DNA of 64,000 nt from Corynebacterium lowii (GTDB taxonomy: Bacteria > Actinomycetota > Actinomycetes > Mycobacteriales > Mycobacteriaceae). Position numbers and translations under genes: made by a program. The DNA is taken from positions 1-64,000 of the forward strand of contig NZ_LKEV01000002.1 of the NCBI RefSeq assembly GCF_001412085.1, given 5' to 3'. Positions 19,568 through 27,316 of this stretch are shown one piece after another. Numbering within the stretch: position 1 is the first letter of the stretch; each line of letters begins with the position of its first letter. The notes beneath the pieces are model-generated. The model searched no databases. It was not told the DNA's origin and saw nothing but the letters and a program-made list of their open reading frames with translations.

Positions 19568-20233
19568 TTATTTTTGAGTGTCCTGTGCGCTCGCTTCCTG
19601 CGAGCCCGCCGGCGGAGCGGAAAGCTGACCCGCCAGCGGAGAACGAGAGGCCATGTACAGGCGTTGGACCACGGTAAATATCGAGCCCACCGCCAGAATC
19701 CACACGGCCACATCCACGGCATAAGGAACTCCCATGCCGTGCAGGCCAATGCCCACCAAGCCAATGATAAGCCGCTCCGGGCGTTCGATGAGCCCGCCCA
19801 CCATCGTGAAACCGCTGGCCTCTCCCCTGGCCTTCACATAGGAGATCACCTGGGAGCACACCAGCACCACCAAGGACGCCGCCACCAAGGGCTGCGAGGC
19901 CTCGTAGGAATACACTAGCCACCAGGTGATAGCGGAGAAAAGGGCGCCGTCGGTGATCCGGTCACAGGTGGCGTCGAGAGTGGCACCGTACTTGGTGCCC
20001 CCGCCGCGCAGGCGTGCCATCGTGCCATCGATCATGTCCGTGGCGGCGAAGAAACCCGAAAGCACCGCCGCCCACACCAAGTGGCCGCTGGGGATCAGGA
20101 TGACGGCCACGGCGATGGTGAGCACCGTCCCCGCCACCGTGATCGCATTGGGGGAAAGCCCCACTTTGAGCAGAGCGGAGGCCACCGGCTCAACGACGAC
20201 CGCCGCCGGGCGCCTGCCATAAACGCTAAGCAT
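19568..20233 (-). CDS. pgsA: Phosphatidylinositol phosphate synthase (CDP-alcohol phosphotransferase)
   Basis: Makes phosphatidylinositol phosphate from CDP-diacylglycerol and inositol 1-phosphate, the entry into PI and PIM synthesis. The CDP-alcohol phosphotransferase signature is seen as DMIDGTMARLRGGGTKYGA followed by LDATCDRITD (about residues 68-97), with all four aspartates. Around it lie about six membrane helices. Of two ATGs, 20233 is preferred because AGGAGG stands 6 nt before it, while the ATG at 20239 directly abuts the same site. It overlaps the HIT-gene stop by 8 bp, so it is translationally coupled. Confidence 0.93.
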   Translation of the reverse strand: MLSVYGRRPAAVVVEPVASALLKVGLSPNAITVAGTVLTIAVAVILIPSGHLVWAAVLSGFFAATDMIDGTMARLRGGGTKYGATLDATCDRITDGALFSAITWWLVYSYEASQPLVAASLVVLVCSQVISYVKARGEASGFTMVGGLIERPERLIIGLVGIGLHGMGVPYAVDVAVWILAVGSIFTVVQRLYMASRSPLAGQLSAPPAGSQEASAQDTQK

Positions 20234-20879
20234 GAGCATCCTCCTCCGCGATCTGTGCCCACCCTTCGGCCAGAAGCGCGCGGGTATCTCGCAACGTCTG
20301 CGGAAGAACCTTGGTTCCGGCCAGGACGGTCATAAAGTTCGCGTCTCCCGACCACCGCGGCACCACGTGCATGTGGAGGTGATCGCGCACAGAGCCACCC
20401 GAGCCCTGCCCCAAGTTGAACCCCACGTTCACGCCCTGCGGGCGCGCAACCCGCTTGAGGGTACGCACCGCTCGCTGCGCAAAGGCCATGAGTTCCGCGC
20501 TCTCCTCGCCGTTAAGCTCTTCAAGCTCGGCTACCTTGCGATAGGGAACCACCAGCATATGGCCCGTGTTATAGGGAAAGAGATTGAGCAGGCAATACAC
20601 GCTCTGGCCCCGGGCCACGATGAGGGATTCCTCATCGCTGCGCCGGGGGGCCTCCACGAAGGGGTCCTCTAGGGGCGAGGCCACATAGTTCATGCGGTAG
20701 GGAGCCCACAGCCTTTGCAGGGCATCGGGCTCTCCCGCCCCGCTATCCTGCCAAGTTTCCGTAGCGGAGGTGTCCGCAGCGGCGTTATCCGTGGCAGCGT
20801 TGCCAGTGGCGGCGTCGTCGGTAGCGGTGGTTTCCGTAGCGGTATTTCCCTTAGCGGCGCTGTGCAAGGCGGGCCTCAT
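20226..20879 (-). CDS. HIT-family nucleotide hydrolase with low-complexity N-terminus
   Basis: 217 residues. The histidine-triad motif [10 protein letters not shown] (about 173-182) marks a nucleotidyl hydrolase or transferase of the HIT superfamily, and [14 protein letters not shown] is the usual family block. Homologs in this position begin near [15 protein letters not shown]. Here the first 45 residues are an Ala/Thr/Asp-rich extension built from short imperfect repeats ([20 protein letters not shown]). The reading overlaps the thrS stop by 29 bp, so translation coupled to thrS is likely. The natural substrate is unknown. It is the second gene of thrS-HIT-pgsA-patA-pimA. Confidence 0.87.
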   Translation of the reverse strand: MRPALHSAAKGNTATETTATDDAATGNAATDNAAADTSATETWQDSGAGEPDALQRLWAPYRMNYVASPLEDPFVEAPRRSDEESLIVARGQSVYCLLNLFPYNTGHMLVVPYRKVAELEELNGEESAELMAFAQRAVRTLKRVARPQGVNVGFNLGQGSGGSVRDHLHMHVVPRWSGDANFMTVLAGTKVLPQTLRDTRALLAEGWAQIAEEDAHA

Positions 20880-22911
20880 TTGGCTGTTCGTTGATCCGAT
20901 CGCTCACCCAGGAGGCAATGAGGTTCACGGCCTCGTCCACGGGTACGCCATTGATCTGGGAACCGTCCAGGAAGCGGAAGCTCACCGCTCCGGCCTCCAC
21001 GTCGCGCCCACCGGCCAGCAGCATGAAGGGAATCTTGCCGGTGGTGTGGTTGCGGATCTTCTTTTGCATGCGATCATCGGAGGAATCCACCTCGGCGCGG
21101 ATACCCCTGGCGCGCAGGGCCTGCACCACGGTGTTGAGGTGGGGTACGAACTCATCGGCCACCGGAATACCCATCACCTGACGGGGAGCCAGCCAGGCCG
21201 GGAAGGCACCGGCGTAGTGCTCTAGCAGCACACCAAAGAATCGCTCAATGGAGCCAAAGAGCGCGCGGTGAATCATAATCGGGCGCTTCTTGCTCCCATC
21301 CGGGGCGGTGTATTCCAGCTCAAAGCGCTCCGGCAGGTTGAAGTCCAGCTGCACGGTGGACATCTGCCAGGTGCGTCCGATGGCGTCGCGCGCCTGCACG
21401 GAGATCTTCGGGCCGTAGAAGGCCGCACCGGCGGGGTCCGGCACCAGTTCCAGGCCGGACTTGGTGGCCACGTCCTGCAAAATCGTGGTGGCGCGCTCCC
21501 ATACCTCATCATCGCCCACGTACTTATTCGGGTCCTTGGTGGAGAGTTCCAGGTAGAAATCGTCCAGGCCGTAATCGCGCAGCAGGGAGATGATGAACTC
21601 CAATACATCGGTGAGTTCCTGCTCCAATTGGTCCTCGGTGCAGTAGATGTGCGCATCGTCCTGGGTAAAACCACGGGCGCGGGTGAGGCCATGCACCACA
21701 CCGGACTTTTCGTAGCGATACACCGTGCCAAACTCAAAGAGCCGCAGGGGCAGTTCGCGGTAGGAGCGCCCACGGGAATCAAAGATGAGGTTGTGCATAG
21801 GGCAGTTCATGGGCTTGACGTAGTAGTCCTGCCCCGGCTTGATTTCCTTGCCCTCAGCGTCATGCTCGGCGTCGAGCTGCATGGGCGGGAACATACCATC
21901 GGCGTACCAGTCCAGGTGCCCGGACTTCTTGAACAAATCGCCCTTGGTCACGTGCGGGGTGTTCACAAAGGAATAACCCGCGGCCAGGTGGCGCTGGCGG
22001 GAGTGCTCCTCCATCGCAAAGCGCACGATGCCGCCGTCCGGGTGGAATACCGGGAAGCCGGAGCCAATCTCATCGGGGAAGCTGAACAGGTCCAGCTCGG
22101 AGCCCAGGCGGCGGTGGTCGCGTTTTTCCGCCTCCTCCAGCATGGTGAGGTATTCCTCCAGGGCCTCCTTGGACTCCCAGGCCGTGCCGTAGATGCGCTG
22201 CAAACCGGCGTTGGCTTGGTCGCCACGCCAGTAGGCGGCGGAGGTGCGCATGAGGGCAAAGGCCGGGATGTACTTGGTGGTGGGAATGTGCGGGCCGCGG
22301 CAGAGGTCAAACCACTCCACTTCCCCGCTGCGGGGGTTCACGTTGTCGTAGGCCGTGAGTTCCCCGGCGCCGATCTCGGCGGCCTCATCGGAATCGGGGT
22401 CCACGTTGCCCTTGTCCTCGATGAGTTCCAGCTTGTAGGGCTCGTGGGCCAGGGCCTCGCGGGCCTCTTCCTGGGATTCCCACACGCGGCGCTCAAAGCG
22501 CTGGCCGGACTTAATGATCTTCTTCATCCGCTTTTCCAGCGTGCGCAGGTCCTCCGGGGTGAAGGGCTCGGCGGCGTCGAAGTCATAGTAAAAGCCGTTC
22601 TCAATGGCCGGACCGATGCCAAGCTTGGTGCCGGGGAACTCTATCTGCACGGCCTGGGCCAGCACGTGGGCTGCGGAGTGGCGGATCACGGAGCGTCCCT
22701 CCGGGGAGGCAGCGGGCACGAGCAGGAACTCGGTATCCACCTCCGGGGCGTGGGAGAGATCCCGGAGGTTGCCCTCGGGATCCTGAGCGCACACAATCGC
22801 CTCCGGGCCCTTGGTGGGAAGTTCCAGTTCCCTCATCGCCTTGCCCACCGGGGTACCAGCGGGAACCAGCAGGGCCTGCTTATTGGCGGGGTGTTCAGCG
22901 GGGTTCACCAT
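20851..22911 (-). CDS. thrS: Threonine--tRNA ligase
   Basis: 686-residue class II synthetase. N-terminal TGS domain (about 1-70), the editing domain with the [10 protein letters not shown] metal site (HxxxH, about 90), then the catalytic core with the zinc ligands in [10 protein letters not shown] and [18 protein letters not shown]. Motif 3 is in [17 protein letters not shown], and the anticodon-binding domain is C-terminal. The start is the ATG at 22911 ([11 protein letters not shown]); the longer frame into the upstream gap is compositionally random. An untranslated region of up to 190 bp separates it from the Dyp gene. It heads the PIM operon. Confidence 0.97.
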   Translation of the reverse strand: MVNPAEHPANKQALLVPAGTPVGKAMRELELPTKGPEAIVCAQDPEGNLRDLSHAPEVDTEFLLVPAASPEGRSVIRHSAAHVLAQAVQIEFPGTKLGIGPAIENGFYYDFDAAEPFTPEDLRTLEKRMKKIIKSGQRFERRVWESQEEAREALAHEPYKLELIEDKGNVDPDSDEAAEIGAGELTAYDNVNPRSGEVEWFDLCRGPHIPTTKYIPAFALMRTSAAYWRGDQANAGLQRIYGTAWESKEALEEYLTMLEEAEKRDHRRLGSELDLFSFPDEIGSGFPVFHPDGGIVRFAMEEHSRQRHLAAGYSFVNTPHVTKGDLFKKSGHLDWYADGMFPPMQLDAEHDAEGKEIKPGQDYYVKPMNCPMHNLIFDSRGRSYRELPLRLFEFGTVYRYEKSGVVHGLTRARGFTQDDAHIYCTEDQLEQELTDVLEFIISLLRDYGLDDFYLELSTKDPNKYVGDDEVWERATTILQDVATKSGLELVPDPAGAAFYGPKISVQARDAIGRTWQMSTVQLDFNLPERFELEYTAPDGSKKRPIMIHRALFGSIERFFGVLLEHYAGAFPAWLAPRQVMGIPVADEFVPHLNTVVQALRARGIRAEVDSSDDRMQKKIRNHTTGKIPFMLLAGGRDVEAGAVSFRFLDGSQINGVPVDEAVNLIASWVSDRINEQPNEARLAQRR

Positions 22912-23104
22912 ATTGTTGCGCTCCTCCTTGCGCTCATGCGGGAGACGGCATACCGGGCCGCCCCCGCTACTGTCATGCCTCCGCCCAGGCTTTCCCGCTC
23001 GGTGTTTGCTTTTCGACGCCGCGCCCAACGGAGCACCGGCGCAGCGCAATCAGGTAGCAGAGAAGCCAGGACAGTAACCGCTGAACAGCTTACCCCGAGC
23101 GGGG

Positions 23105-24325
23105 TCAGGCGAGCAGTTCGGCTCCCCAAAAATCTCCCCGGCCTGCATCTGTTCCCGGCGGAATAAAGTACACAGCCGAGCCAATATGCGTGATCCACTG
23201 GTTGAGGCGATCGGCCTCATCCAAGCGCTGCTGAATCGGCGTGAATTGCACCATCGGGTTCTTCTGGAAGCAAATAAATATCTGCCCGGAATTGGAGCGA
23301 TCTTCCGCGCCCGGTTCCGGGGCGATGTCCCAGTTATAGGGGCGGCGCAGAATCTTTTGCTCCGGATGATCCGCCGGGGCCGTAGCGCGCGCCATGTGAC
23401 TATTCGGGTCAATGGCGGGGAGGCCATAGCCATCGCGGGCCTCAAAGTCTGCGGGCGTGTGTTCCTCTCCCCCGGATAGCGGGGCCCCGCTATCAAGAGT
23501 GCGGCCCACCACCACCTCGCGCGAGGAGCGGTCTAATTTCTCCCACTCGTCCATGTGCATCTGGATGCGCCGCACCACCATCGCGGTTCCGCCACGCTGC
23601 CACGGTTCCCCCTCGTCAATCCACACCTGATCGGCTAATTCTTCCTCACCGCGTGGGTTGATCGTGCCGTCTTTTTGCCCAAAGAGGTTGCGCTTGGTCT
23701 CACCGCGGTTGTTCCCCTGGCCCGCCGAGGGCCCATTGGCGGAAACGAACCCCTGCTGCAACCAGGCCACGTCCGCATAATCGGAACCGGAGCGCACCAT
23801 ATTGCGCATCGCGTGAGCCACGGTGAAGGGATCATCGCCGCAGATTTGCAGCACCAGATCGCTCTGCCCCCAGCGCTCATCCAGGCGATCCTGCGAGAAG
23901 GACGGAAGAGGGGCCAGCCACTCGGGGCGTCGATAAGCAATGCCCGCAAGATCAAAGAACCTCGGACCAAAGCCACAGGTGATGGTCAGATTTGCCGGGC
24001 GGGAGGTCAGTTCCGGTTCCAGGCTGCCGCGCGGGGTGCGCCCGGCACACAGCTCGCGGGCGTCCTCCGTCCACAGCCGGAGCAGCCGCTTCAACGCCTG
24101 CTTATCTGTTCCCTCCTGCACAGAGAAAGCCACCAGGTTAAGGTGCGCCTGCTCCGGGGTGGCAATCCCCGCCTGGTGCGGACCATCAAAATCCACCGTG
24201 CTGGTGGCGGGGTCTACTATCGACGCCCCGGCTTCCTCAGCCCCCTGCGCGCAGCCCGCCAAGGCGAAACCGCCCGCAGAAAGGGACAGGCCGGAGAGGA
24301 ATCCCCTGCGACTCAGCGAGGTCAT
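23105..24325 (-). CDS. Dyp-type haem peroxidase, Tat-exported (EfeB-like)
   Basis: 406 residues. The N-terminus is a twin-arginine signal (SRRGFLSGLSLSAGGFALAGC), which also ends in a possible lipobox, so the protein acts outside the cytoplasmic membrane. The dye-decolourising peroxidase fold shows FGFKDG-like GQKDGTINP (about 225) with the catalytic aspartate, and DSHMARA-like NSHMARA near the proximal-histidine region. RSNSGQIFICFQKNP is the usual C-terminal block. It is the last gene of an operon with PCuAC and CopC proteins (15-bp spacing). Iron extraction from haem, as proposed for EfeB, is possible; no EfeU or EfeO gene is present here. Confidence 0.88.
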   Translation of the reverse strand: MTSLSRRGFLSGLSLSAGGFALAGCAQGAEEAGASIVDPATSTVDFDGPHQAGIATPEQAHLNLVAFSVQEGTDKQALKRLLRLWTEDARELCAGRTPRGSLEPELTSRPANLTITCGFGPRFFDLAGIAYRRPEWLAPLPSFSQDRLDERWGQSDLVLQICGDDPFTVAHAMRNMVRSGSDYADVAWLQQGFVSANGPSAGQGNNRGETKRNLFGQKDGTINPRGEEELADQVWIDEGEPWQRGGTAMVVRRIQMHMDEWEKLDRSSREVVVGRTLDSGAPLSGGEEHTPADFEARDGYGLPAIDPNSHMARATAPADHPEQKILRRPYNWDIAPEPGAEDRSNSGQIFICFQKNPMVQFTPIQQRLDEADRLNQWITHIGSAVYFIPPGTDAGRGDFWGAELLA

Positions 24326-24340
24326 CTGGCCTCATCCTTC

Positions 24341-24907
24341 CTAGTGGTGGTGCTCTCCGTGGCCTTGCTCGCCCTGGTCTCCTTGATCCAGGTCACCGTA
24401 GTTCTCATCGCCGGCGCCGATGGTGCGAACCGGAATCGGATCGAGCTCCACCGAAGAGCCATCCGATAGTTCGAGGGTCACGGTAATCTCATCCCCGGCG
24501 GCCACGGGATTGGCATAGCCCATCACCATCATGTGATCCCCACCGGGCTTGAGCTCGTGAGAGCCGTGCGCCGGGATGGTATAGCCACCCGATTTCTCCC
24601 GCATCACCCCATCTACCACCTCATGCAGCTGATACTGGGCCTCGCCCAGGGAGGTGGTAAAGGACTCCACCGTGACATCCTCATCGGTGTCATTGACCAG
24701 CGTTCCAAAGATACTGGTCATATCGTTATCCTCCCCCTTGGCACGCACCACGGCGTCGTCAAGGCGCAGGGAGGCTTTCGACGCCTCTGCAGAGGTCGTT
24801 GCCGCCGCGCTCGACGCCCCGGAGTCGCCCTCGTCATTCGAGCAGGCGGCCAACGTCAATCCCAGGGCCAGGGTCACAATGCCAGCACCGATTTTCACGC
24901 TTTTCAT
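24341..24907 (-). CDS. Copper chaperone PCu(A)C-family lipoprotein
   Basis: 188 residues. Lipoprotein signal MKSVKIGAGIVTLALG with lipobox LAACS (Cys at about 22). The PCuAC copper site is visible: a first His in LHEVVDGVM with Met further on, then HELKPGGDHMMVMG carrying the second His and Met. The C-terminus is His-rich (GEQGHGEHHH) and may bind extra metal. Family members deliver Cu(I) to the CuA centre of cytochrome oxidase. The gene lies 5 bp after CopC, whose end (ACTAAGGAGTAA) supplies its ribosome-binding site. Confidence 0.88.
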   Translation of the reverse strand: MKSVKIGAGIVTLALGLTLAACSNDEGDSGASSAAATTSAEASKASLRLDDAVVRAKGEDNDMTSIFGTLVNDTDEDVTVESFTTSLGEAQYQLHEVVDGVMREKSGGYTIPAHGSHELKPGGDHMMVMGYANPVAAGDEITVTLELSDGSSVELDPIPVRTIGAGDENYGDLDQGDQGEQGHGEHHH

Positions 24908-24912
24908 GTTCT

Positions 24913-25455
24913 TTACTCCTTAGTAAAACGACGCTGCCGCGCTATAGCCAGCACCACAACCGCCGCTAGGACCAGTACCCCCGCGCCGCCGATGATCCAT
25001 GCCAGCGGCCCGGAGAGGGACGGTTCCTCATCCTGGTTTTGTTCCTCGGCGGAGGCGGTTTCCTTTGCCTCCCCGGCCACGCTAAAGGTGGTCTTTCCCC
25101 TGGTAGCGTGACCATCCGAGGAGGTGATCTGGAAGCCCACCGTGTAATCGCCGGCACCGGGGTGAACGTCCTCGGGCACCGCAATGCTTACCTCCTGACC
25201 GTCCAGCTCCGGTTCCTGAGAAAAAAGAACCTCGTTGGTGGCGGAATCGCTCACGGCCACGGTATTAAAGGTGTCCTTGGGGATACCGGAGAAGGTCAGC
25301 ACGATCTCCCGTGGAAACTCCTCCACGGTGCCACCATCCTCCGGGGTGGCGGCAATCACGCTATCGTGAGCGCTCACGGCGCTGGGGGCCATCGCCCCGA
25401 GTGCGAGCATCACCGCAACGGAAGCGCCTATGCGGGTGCGAACGATCTTTGCCAC
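24913..25455 (-). CDS. CopC-domain copper-binding protein, membrane anchored
   Basis: 180 residues from the GTG at 25455; a TTG one codon earlier is less likely given GAGGTG about 8 nt upstream. A cleavable signal ends at VSAHD, so the mature protein would start with the histidine that is a Cu(II) ligand in CopC proteins. The CopC beta-sandwich follows (TPEDGGTVEEFPREIVLTF, GDYTVGFQITSSDGHATRG with a second ligand His). After an acidic linker there is one C-terminal helix (about 150-172) and a basic tail, the YobA/YcnJ-like arrangement. First gene of the CopC-PCuAC-Dyp operon. Confidence 0.87.
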   Translation of the reverse strand: MAKIVRTRIGASVAVMLALGAMAPSAVSAHDSVIAATPEDGGTVEEFPREIVLTFSGIPKDTFNTVAVSDSATNEVLFSQEPELDGQEVSIAVPEDVHPGAGDYTVGFQITSSDGHATRGKTTFSVAGEAKETASAEEQNQDEEPSLSGPLAWIIGGAGVLVLAAVVVLAIARQRRFTKE

Positions 25456-25609
25456 CAAGATTCACCTCGATTAATTCCAGATTGATACGGATGAGAACAG
25501 GATACTCGGGCCGATTTTCCAGCACGGAATCCTATGAGAGGAGTCGCGGTGGGGCGCAGAATAGTTCCGGTGCTGCTCGTCACTCATATTGCCGGGGCGT
25601 TAAACATGC

Positions 25610-25646
25610 GAAAAACCGCAAGATAGCTTTTACTATCCTGCGGTTC
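25610..25646 (-). terminator. Terminator of the tRNA-Val(CAC) gene
   Basis: AACCGCAAGATAG (25614-25626) pairs with CTATCCTGCGGTT (25633-25645) with one wobble, and the minus strand continues into TTTTTC. It lies 6 bp from the 3' end of the tRNA and ends its transcript. Confidence 0.85.
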
Positions 25647-25651
25647 TTGAT

Positions 25652-25726
25652 TGGTGGTCCCAGCTGGGATCGAACCAGCGACCTTTCCGGTGTGAACGGA
25701 ACGCTCTTCCACTGAGCCATGGGACC
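25652..25726 (-). tRNA. tRNA-Val (anticodon CAC)
   Basis: The minus strand folds as a full cloverleaf: acceptor GGTCCCA with TGGGACC, anticodon loop TTCACAC (anticodon CAC, reads GUG) on a TTCCG/CGGAA stem, and T-arm loop TTCGATC. The discriminator A is followed by an encoded CCA (25652-25654). It is divergent from the six-tRNA cluster that begins 277 bp away. Confidence 0.95.
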
Positions 25727-25957
25727 GTAGCTTGCCGTGTGGCTTGCGAGAAATAAGTTAACACGCGGCGGCTTTCCTCTCCTAATTCGCTGGTCAAGAT
25801 GGCTATTGCGGCTTGAAGGTGCACAGCACAGAGGTAAACGCACACTCGTGTAGTTACAAGCACGGAACCTTCCCCGCGCCAAGGCATTGGCCCGTGACGC
25901 CGGTCAATGGGGCACGGAACAGGCGATTTGTTTTCCGCGCCCCACTCAGGCTAGAGT

Positions 25958-25986
25958 TTGTCAACGCACAACGACGGCACAATAAA
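25958..25986 (+). promoter_or_regulatory. Predicted promoter of the tRNA cluster
   Basis: TTGTCA at 25958-25963 and AATAAA at 25981-25986 are separated by 17 bp, and the first tRNA begins 18 bp downstream. Spacing is ideal and the -35 is close to consensus, the -10 less so. The rest of 25727-26003 shows no gene. Confidence 0.5.
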
Positions 25987-26003
25987 GCCATCGAAAGTGC
26001 AGT

Positions 26004-26076
26004 GCGGATGTAGCGCAGTTGGTAGCGCATCACCTTGCCAAGGTGAGGGTCGCGAGTTCGAGTCTCGTCATCCGCT
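26004..26076 (+). tRNA. tRNA-Gly (anticodon GCC), copy 1
   Basis: 73-nt cloverleaf: acceptor GCGGATG/CATCCGC, anticodon stem CACCT/AGGTG around TTGCCAA (anticodon GCC), T-loop TTCGAGT. No CCA is encoded (the sequence continues CCGG). First of six tRNAs. Confidence 0.95.
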
Positions 26077-26090
26077 CCGGGTAAATCCCC

Positions 26091-26260
26091 TGTTTCGCGC
26101 GTTTAGCTCAGCGGGAGAGCGCTTCCCTGACACGGAAGAGGTCACTGGTTCGATCCCAGTATCGCGCACAGAGGAGAAATCCTCGATGCGGATGTAGCGC
26201 AGTTGGTAGCGCATCACCTTGCCAAGGTGAGGGTCGCGAGTTCGAGTCTCGTCATCCGCT
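26091..26260 (+). repeat. 170-bp direct repeat, copy 1 (tRNA-Val + tRNA-Gly)
   Basis: Identical base for base to 26371-26540. It covers the 6-nt lead-in, tRNA-Val(GAC), a 19-nt spacer and the whole of tRNA-Gly(GCC), and stops exactly at the last tRNA-Gly base. The copies are offset by 280 bp, with tRNA-Cys between them. Confidence 0.95.
26097..26168 (+). tRNA. tRNA-Val (anticodon GAC), copy 1
   Basis: 72-nt cloverleaf: acceptor GCGCGTT/ATCGCGC with one T-T mismatch at position 6-67, anticodon stem CTTCC/GGAAG around CTGACAC (anticodon GAC), T-loop TTCGATC. Position 73 is A and no full CCA follows (ACAGAG). Confidence 0.93.
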
Positions 26261-26263
26261 CCA
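26188..26263 (+). tRNA. tRNA-Gly (anticodon GCC), copy 2
   Basis: Same 73 nt as the first and third glycine tRNAs, but here followed by CCA at 26261-26263, so this copy has an encoded 3' end. Confidence 0.95.
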
Positions 26264-26295
26264 GTACGTCATGTACTATGAGGCGGTTACGCCAC

Positions 26296-26369
26296 GGTGG
26301 AATGGCCGAGTGGTGAGGCAACGGTCTGCAAAACCGTGCACACGGGTTCGATTCCCGTTTCCACCTCCA
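26296..26369 (+). tRNA. tRNA-Cys (anticodon GCA)
   Basis: Acceptor GGTGGAA/TTCCACC, anticodon loop CTGCAAA (anticodon GCA) on stem CGGT/ACCG, T-loop TTCGATT, discriminator T and an encoded CCA (26367-26369). It is a single copy between the two duplicated Val-Gly pairs. Confidence 0.95.
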
Positions 26370-26376
26370 TTGTTTC

Positions 26377-26448
26377 GCGCGTTTAGCTCAGCGGGAGAGC
26401 GCTTCCCTGACACGGAAGAGGTCACTGGTTCGATCCCAGTATCGCGCA
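26377..26448 (+). tRNA. tRNA-Val (anticodon GAC), copy 2
   Basis: Identical to the copy at 26097-26168, including the T-T mismatch in the acceptor stem. Confidence 0.93.
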
Positions 26449-26467
26449 CAGAGGAGAAATCCTCGAT

Positions 26468-26540
26468 GCGGATGTAGCGCAGTTGGTAGCGCATCACCTT
26501 GCCAAGGTGAGGGTCGCGAGTTCGAGTCTCGTCATCCGCT
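26468..26540 (+). tRNA. tRNA-Gly (anticodon GCC), copy 3
   Basis: Identical to the other two glycine tRNAs over 73 nt. It is followed by CTCTTTT with no encoded CCA, and by the cluster terminator. Confidence 0.95.
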
Positions 26541-26550
26541 CTCTTTTAAG

Positions 26551-26590
26551 GCCGCACCCGTGAAAATACCGGGTGTGGCTTTCTCGTTTT
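26551..26590 (+). terminator. Terminator of the tRNA cluster
   Basis: GCCGCACCCG (26551-26560) pairs with CGGGTGTGGC (26570-26579), one G-U pair, 9-nt loop, followed by TTTCTCGTTTT. It lies 10 bp after the last tRNA-Gly. Confidence 0.8.
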
Positions 26591-26620
26591 CCCACCCTTC
26601 ACCGTAGTAGCCTGTGCCCC

Positions 26621-27316
26621 ATGACTGGCCTCAACCATCTGCTCGGCACCGATCAGGATGACGAACTTACAGTCCGCGGAATCATGGTTTCCACGCTCAC
26701 CGGTTCCGCAACGATCAAGCATCGCTCCCAAGACCTCGGCAATGACACGGACCATGCACTGCTCATGGCCGTGCGGGATTGGGCCGACGTGGTTCTCGTG
26801 GGCGCAGGAACAGTACGCGCGGAGGATTACGGAGGGGTACAGCCCACCCCATCGCGCCCCCGCCCCGCCCCCATCGCCGTGCTCTCACGCGGCCTCGATT
26901 TCGATTTCCACGCGCAATTCTTCCATAACTTCACCACCCCACCGATCTTCCTCACCCCTCGCACCACCCTTGAATCCCCCGCCCTCGCCCCCCAGCGCCA
27001 GCTCATTGAGGAGATAGGAGGCCGTATCCTCCCCTGCGATTCCCCCGCCGAGGCCGTCTCCGTTCTGCGCGCCCAGGGTTTTAACAAGATCGCCTGTGAG
27101 GGCGGCCCCAGCGTCCTAGGAGCCCTCATCGAGGCCGACCTCATCGACGTCATGCACCTCACCTTTTCCCCCATCCTGAGCTCACGGGTGGAACTCCCCC
27201 TGGTGCCATTGGCGCAAGAAAAAGAAGAAGCCGCCGTGGTATCCCACCTCAGCCTGGAACACACCGCAGTGGACGAGGATTCTACGCTGTTCCTGCGCTA
27301 TCGGCGTATAAGGTAA
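26621..27316 (+). CDS. RibD C-terminal-domain (pyrimidine reductase) family protein
   Basis: 231 residues with the dihydrofolate-reductase-like fold of the RibD reductase domain: GIMVSTLTGSATI near the N-terminus, DVVLVGAGTVRAEDYG (about 56-71, NADPH site) and IACEGGPSVLGALIEADLID in the C-terminal half. There is no deaminase domain, so it is a stand-alone reductase. The start is the ATG at 26621. In mycobacteria the gene beside aftC has this form (Rv2671-type) and has been linked to a side activity on dihydrofolate. True substrate uncertain. Coupled to the next gene through TAATG. Confidence 0.85.
   Translation: MTGLNHLLGTDQDDELTVRGIMVSTLTGSATIKHRSQDLGNDTDHALLMAVRDWADVVLVGAGTVRAEDYGGVQPTPSRPRPAPIAVLSRGLDFDFHAQFFHNFTTPPIFLTPRTTLESPALAPQRQLIEEIGGRILPCDSPAEAVSVLRAQGFNKIACEGGPSVLGALIEADLIDVMHLTFSPILSSRVELPLVPLAQEKEEAAVVSHLSLEHTAVDEDSTLFLRYRRIR

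Larger units (their letters stand above)
26371..26540 (+). repeat. 170-bp direct repeat, copy 2 (tRNA-Val + tRNA-Gly)
   Basis: Second, perfectly identical copy of 26091-26260. Flanking bases differ at once on both sides, which sets the repeat borders. The lack of divergence in the 19-nt spacer suggests a recent duplication or ongoing gene conversion. Confidence 0.95.

Noticed and set aside
21268-23166. 632-codon plus-strand ORF
   Set aside because: It is antisense to thrS over almost its whole length, with no recognisable domain.
25958-26477. Repeated small ORFs containing FSSAGERFPDTEEVTGSIPV
   Set aside because: These are translations of the duplicated tRNA-Val and tRNA-Gly genes, not proteins.
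26091-26540. CRISPR-like array
   Set aside because: Only two copies of a 170-bp unit exist and they are tRNA genes; no short regular repeats with spacers were seen anywhere in the window.
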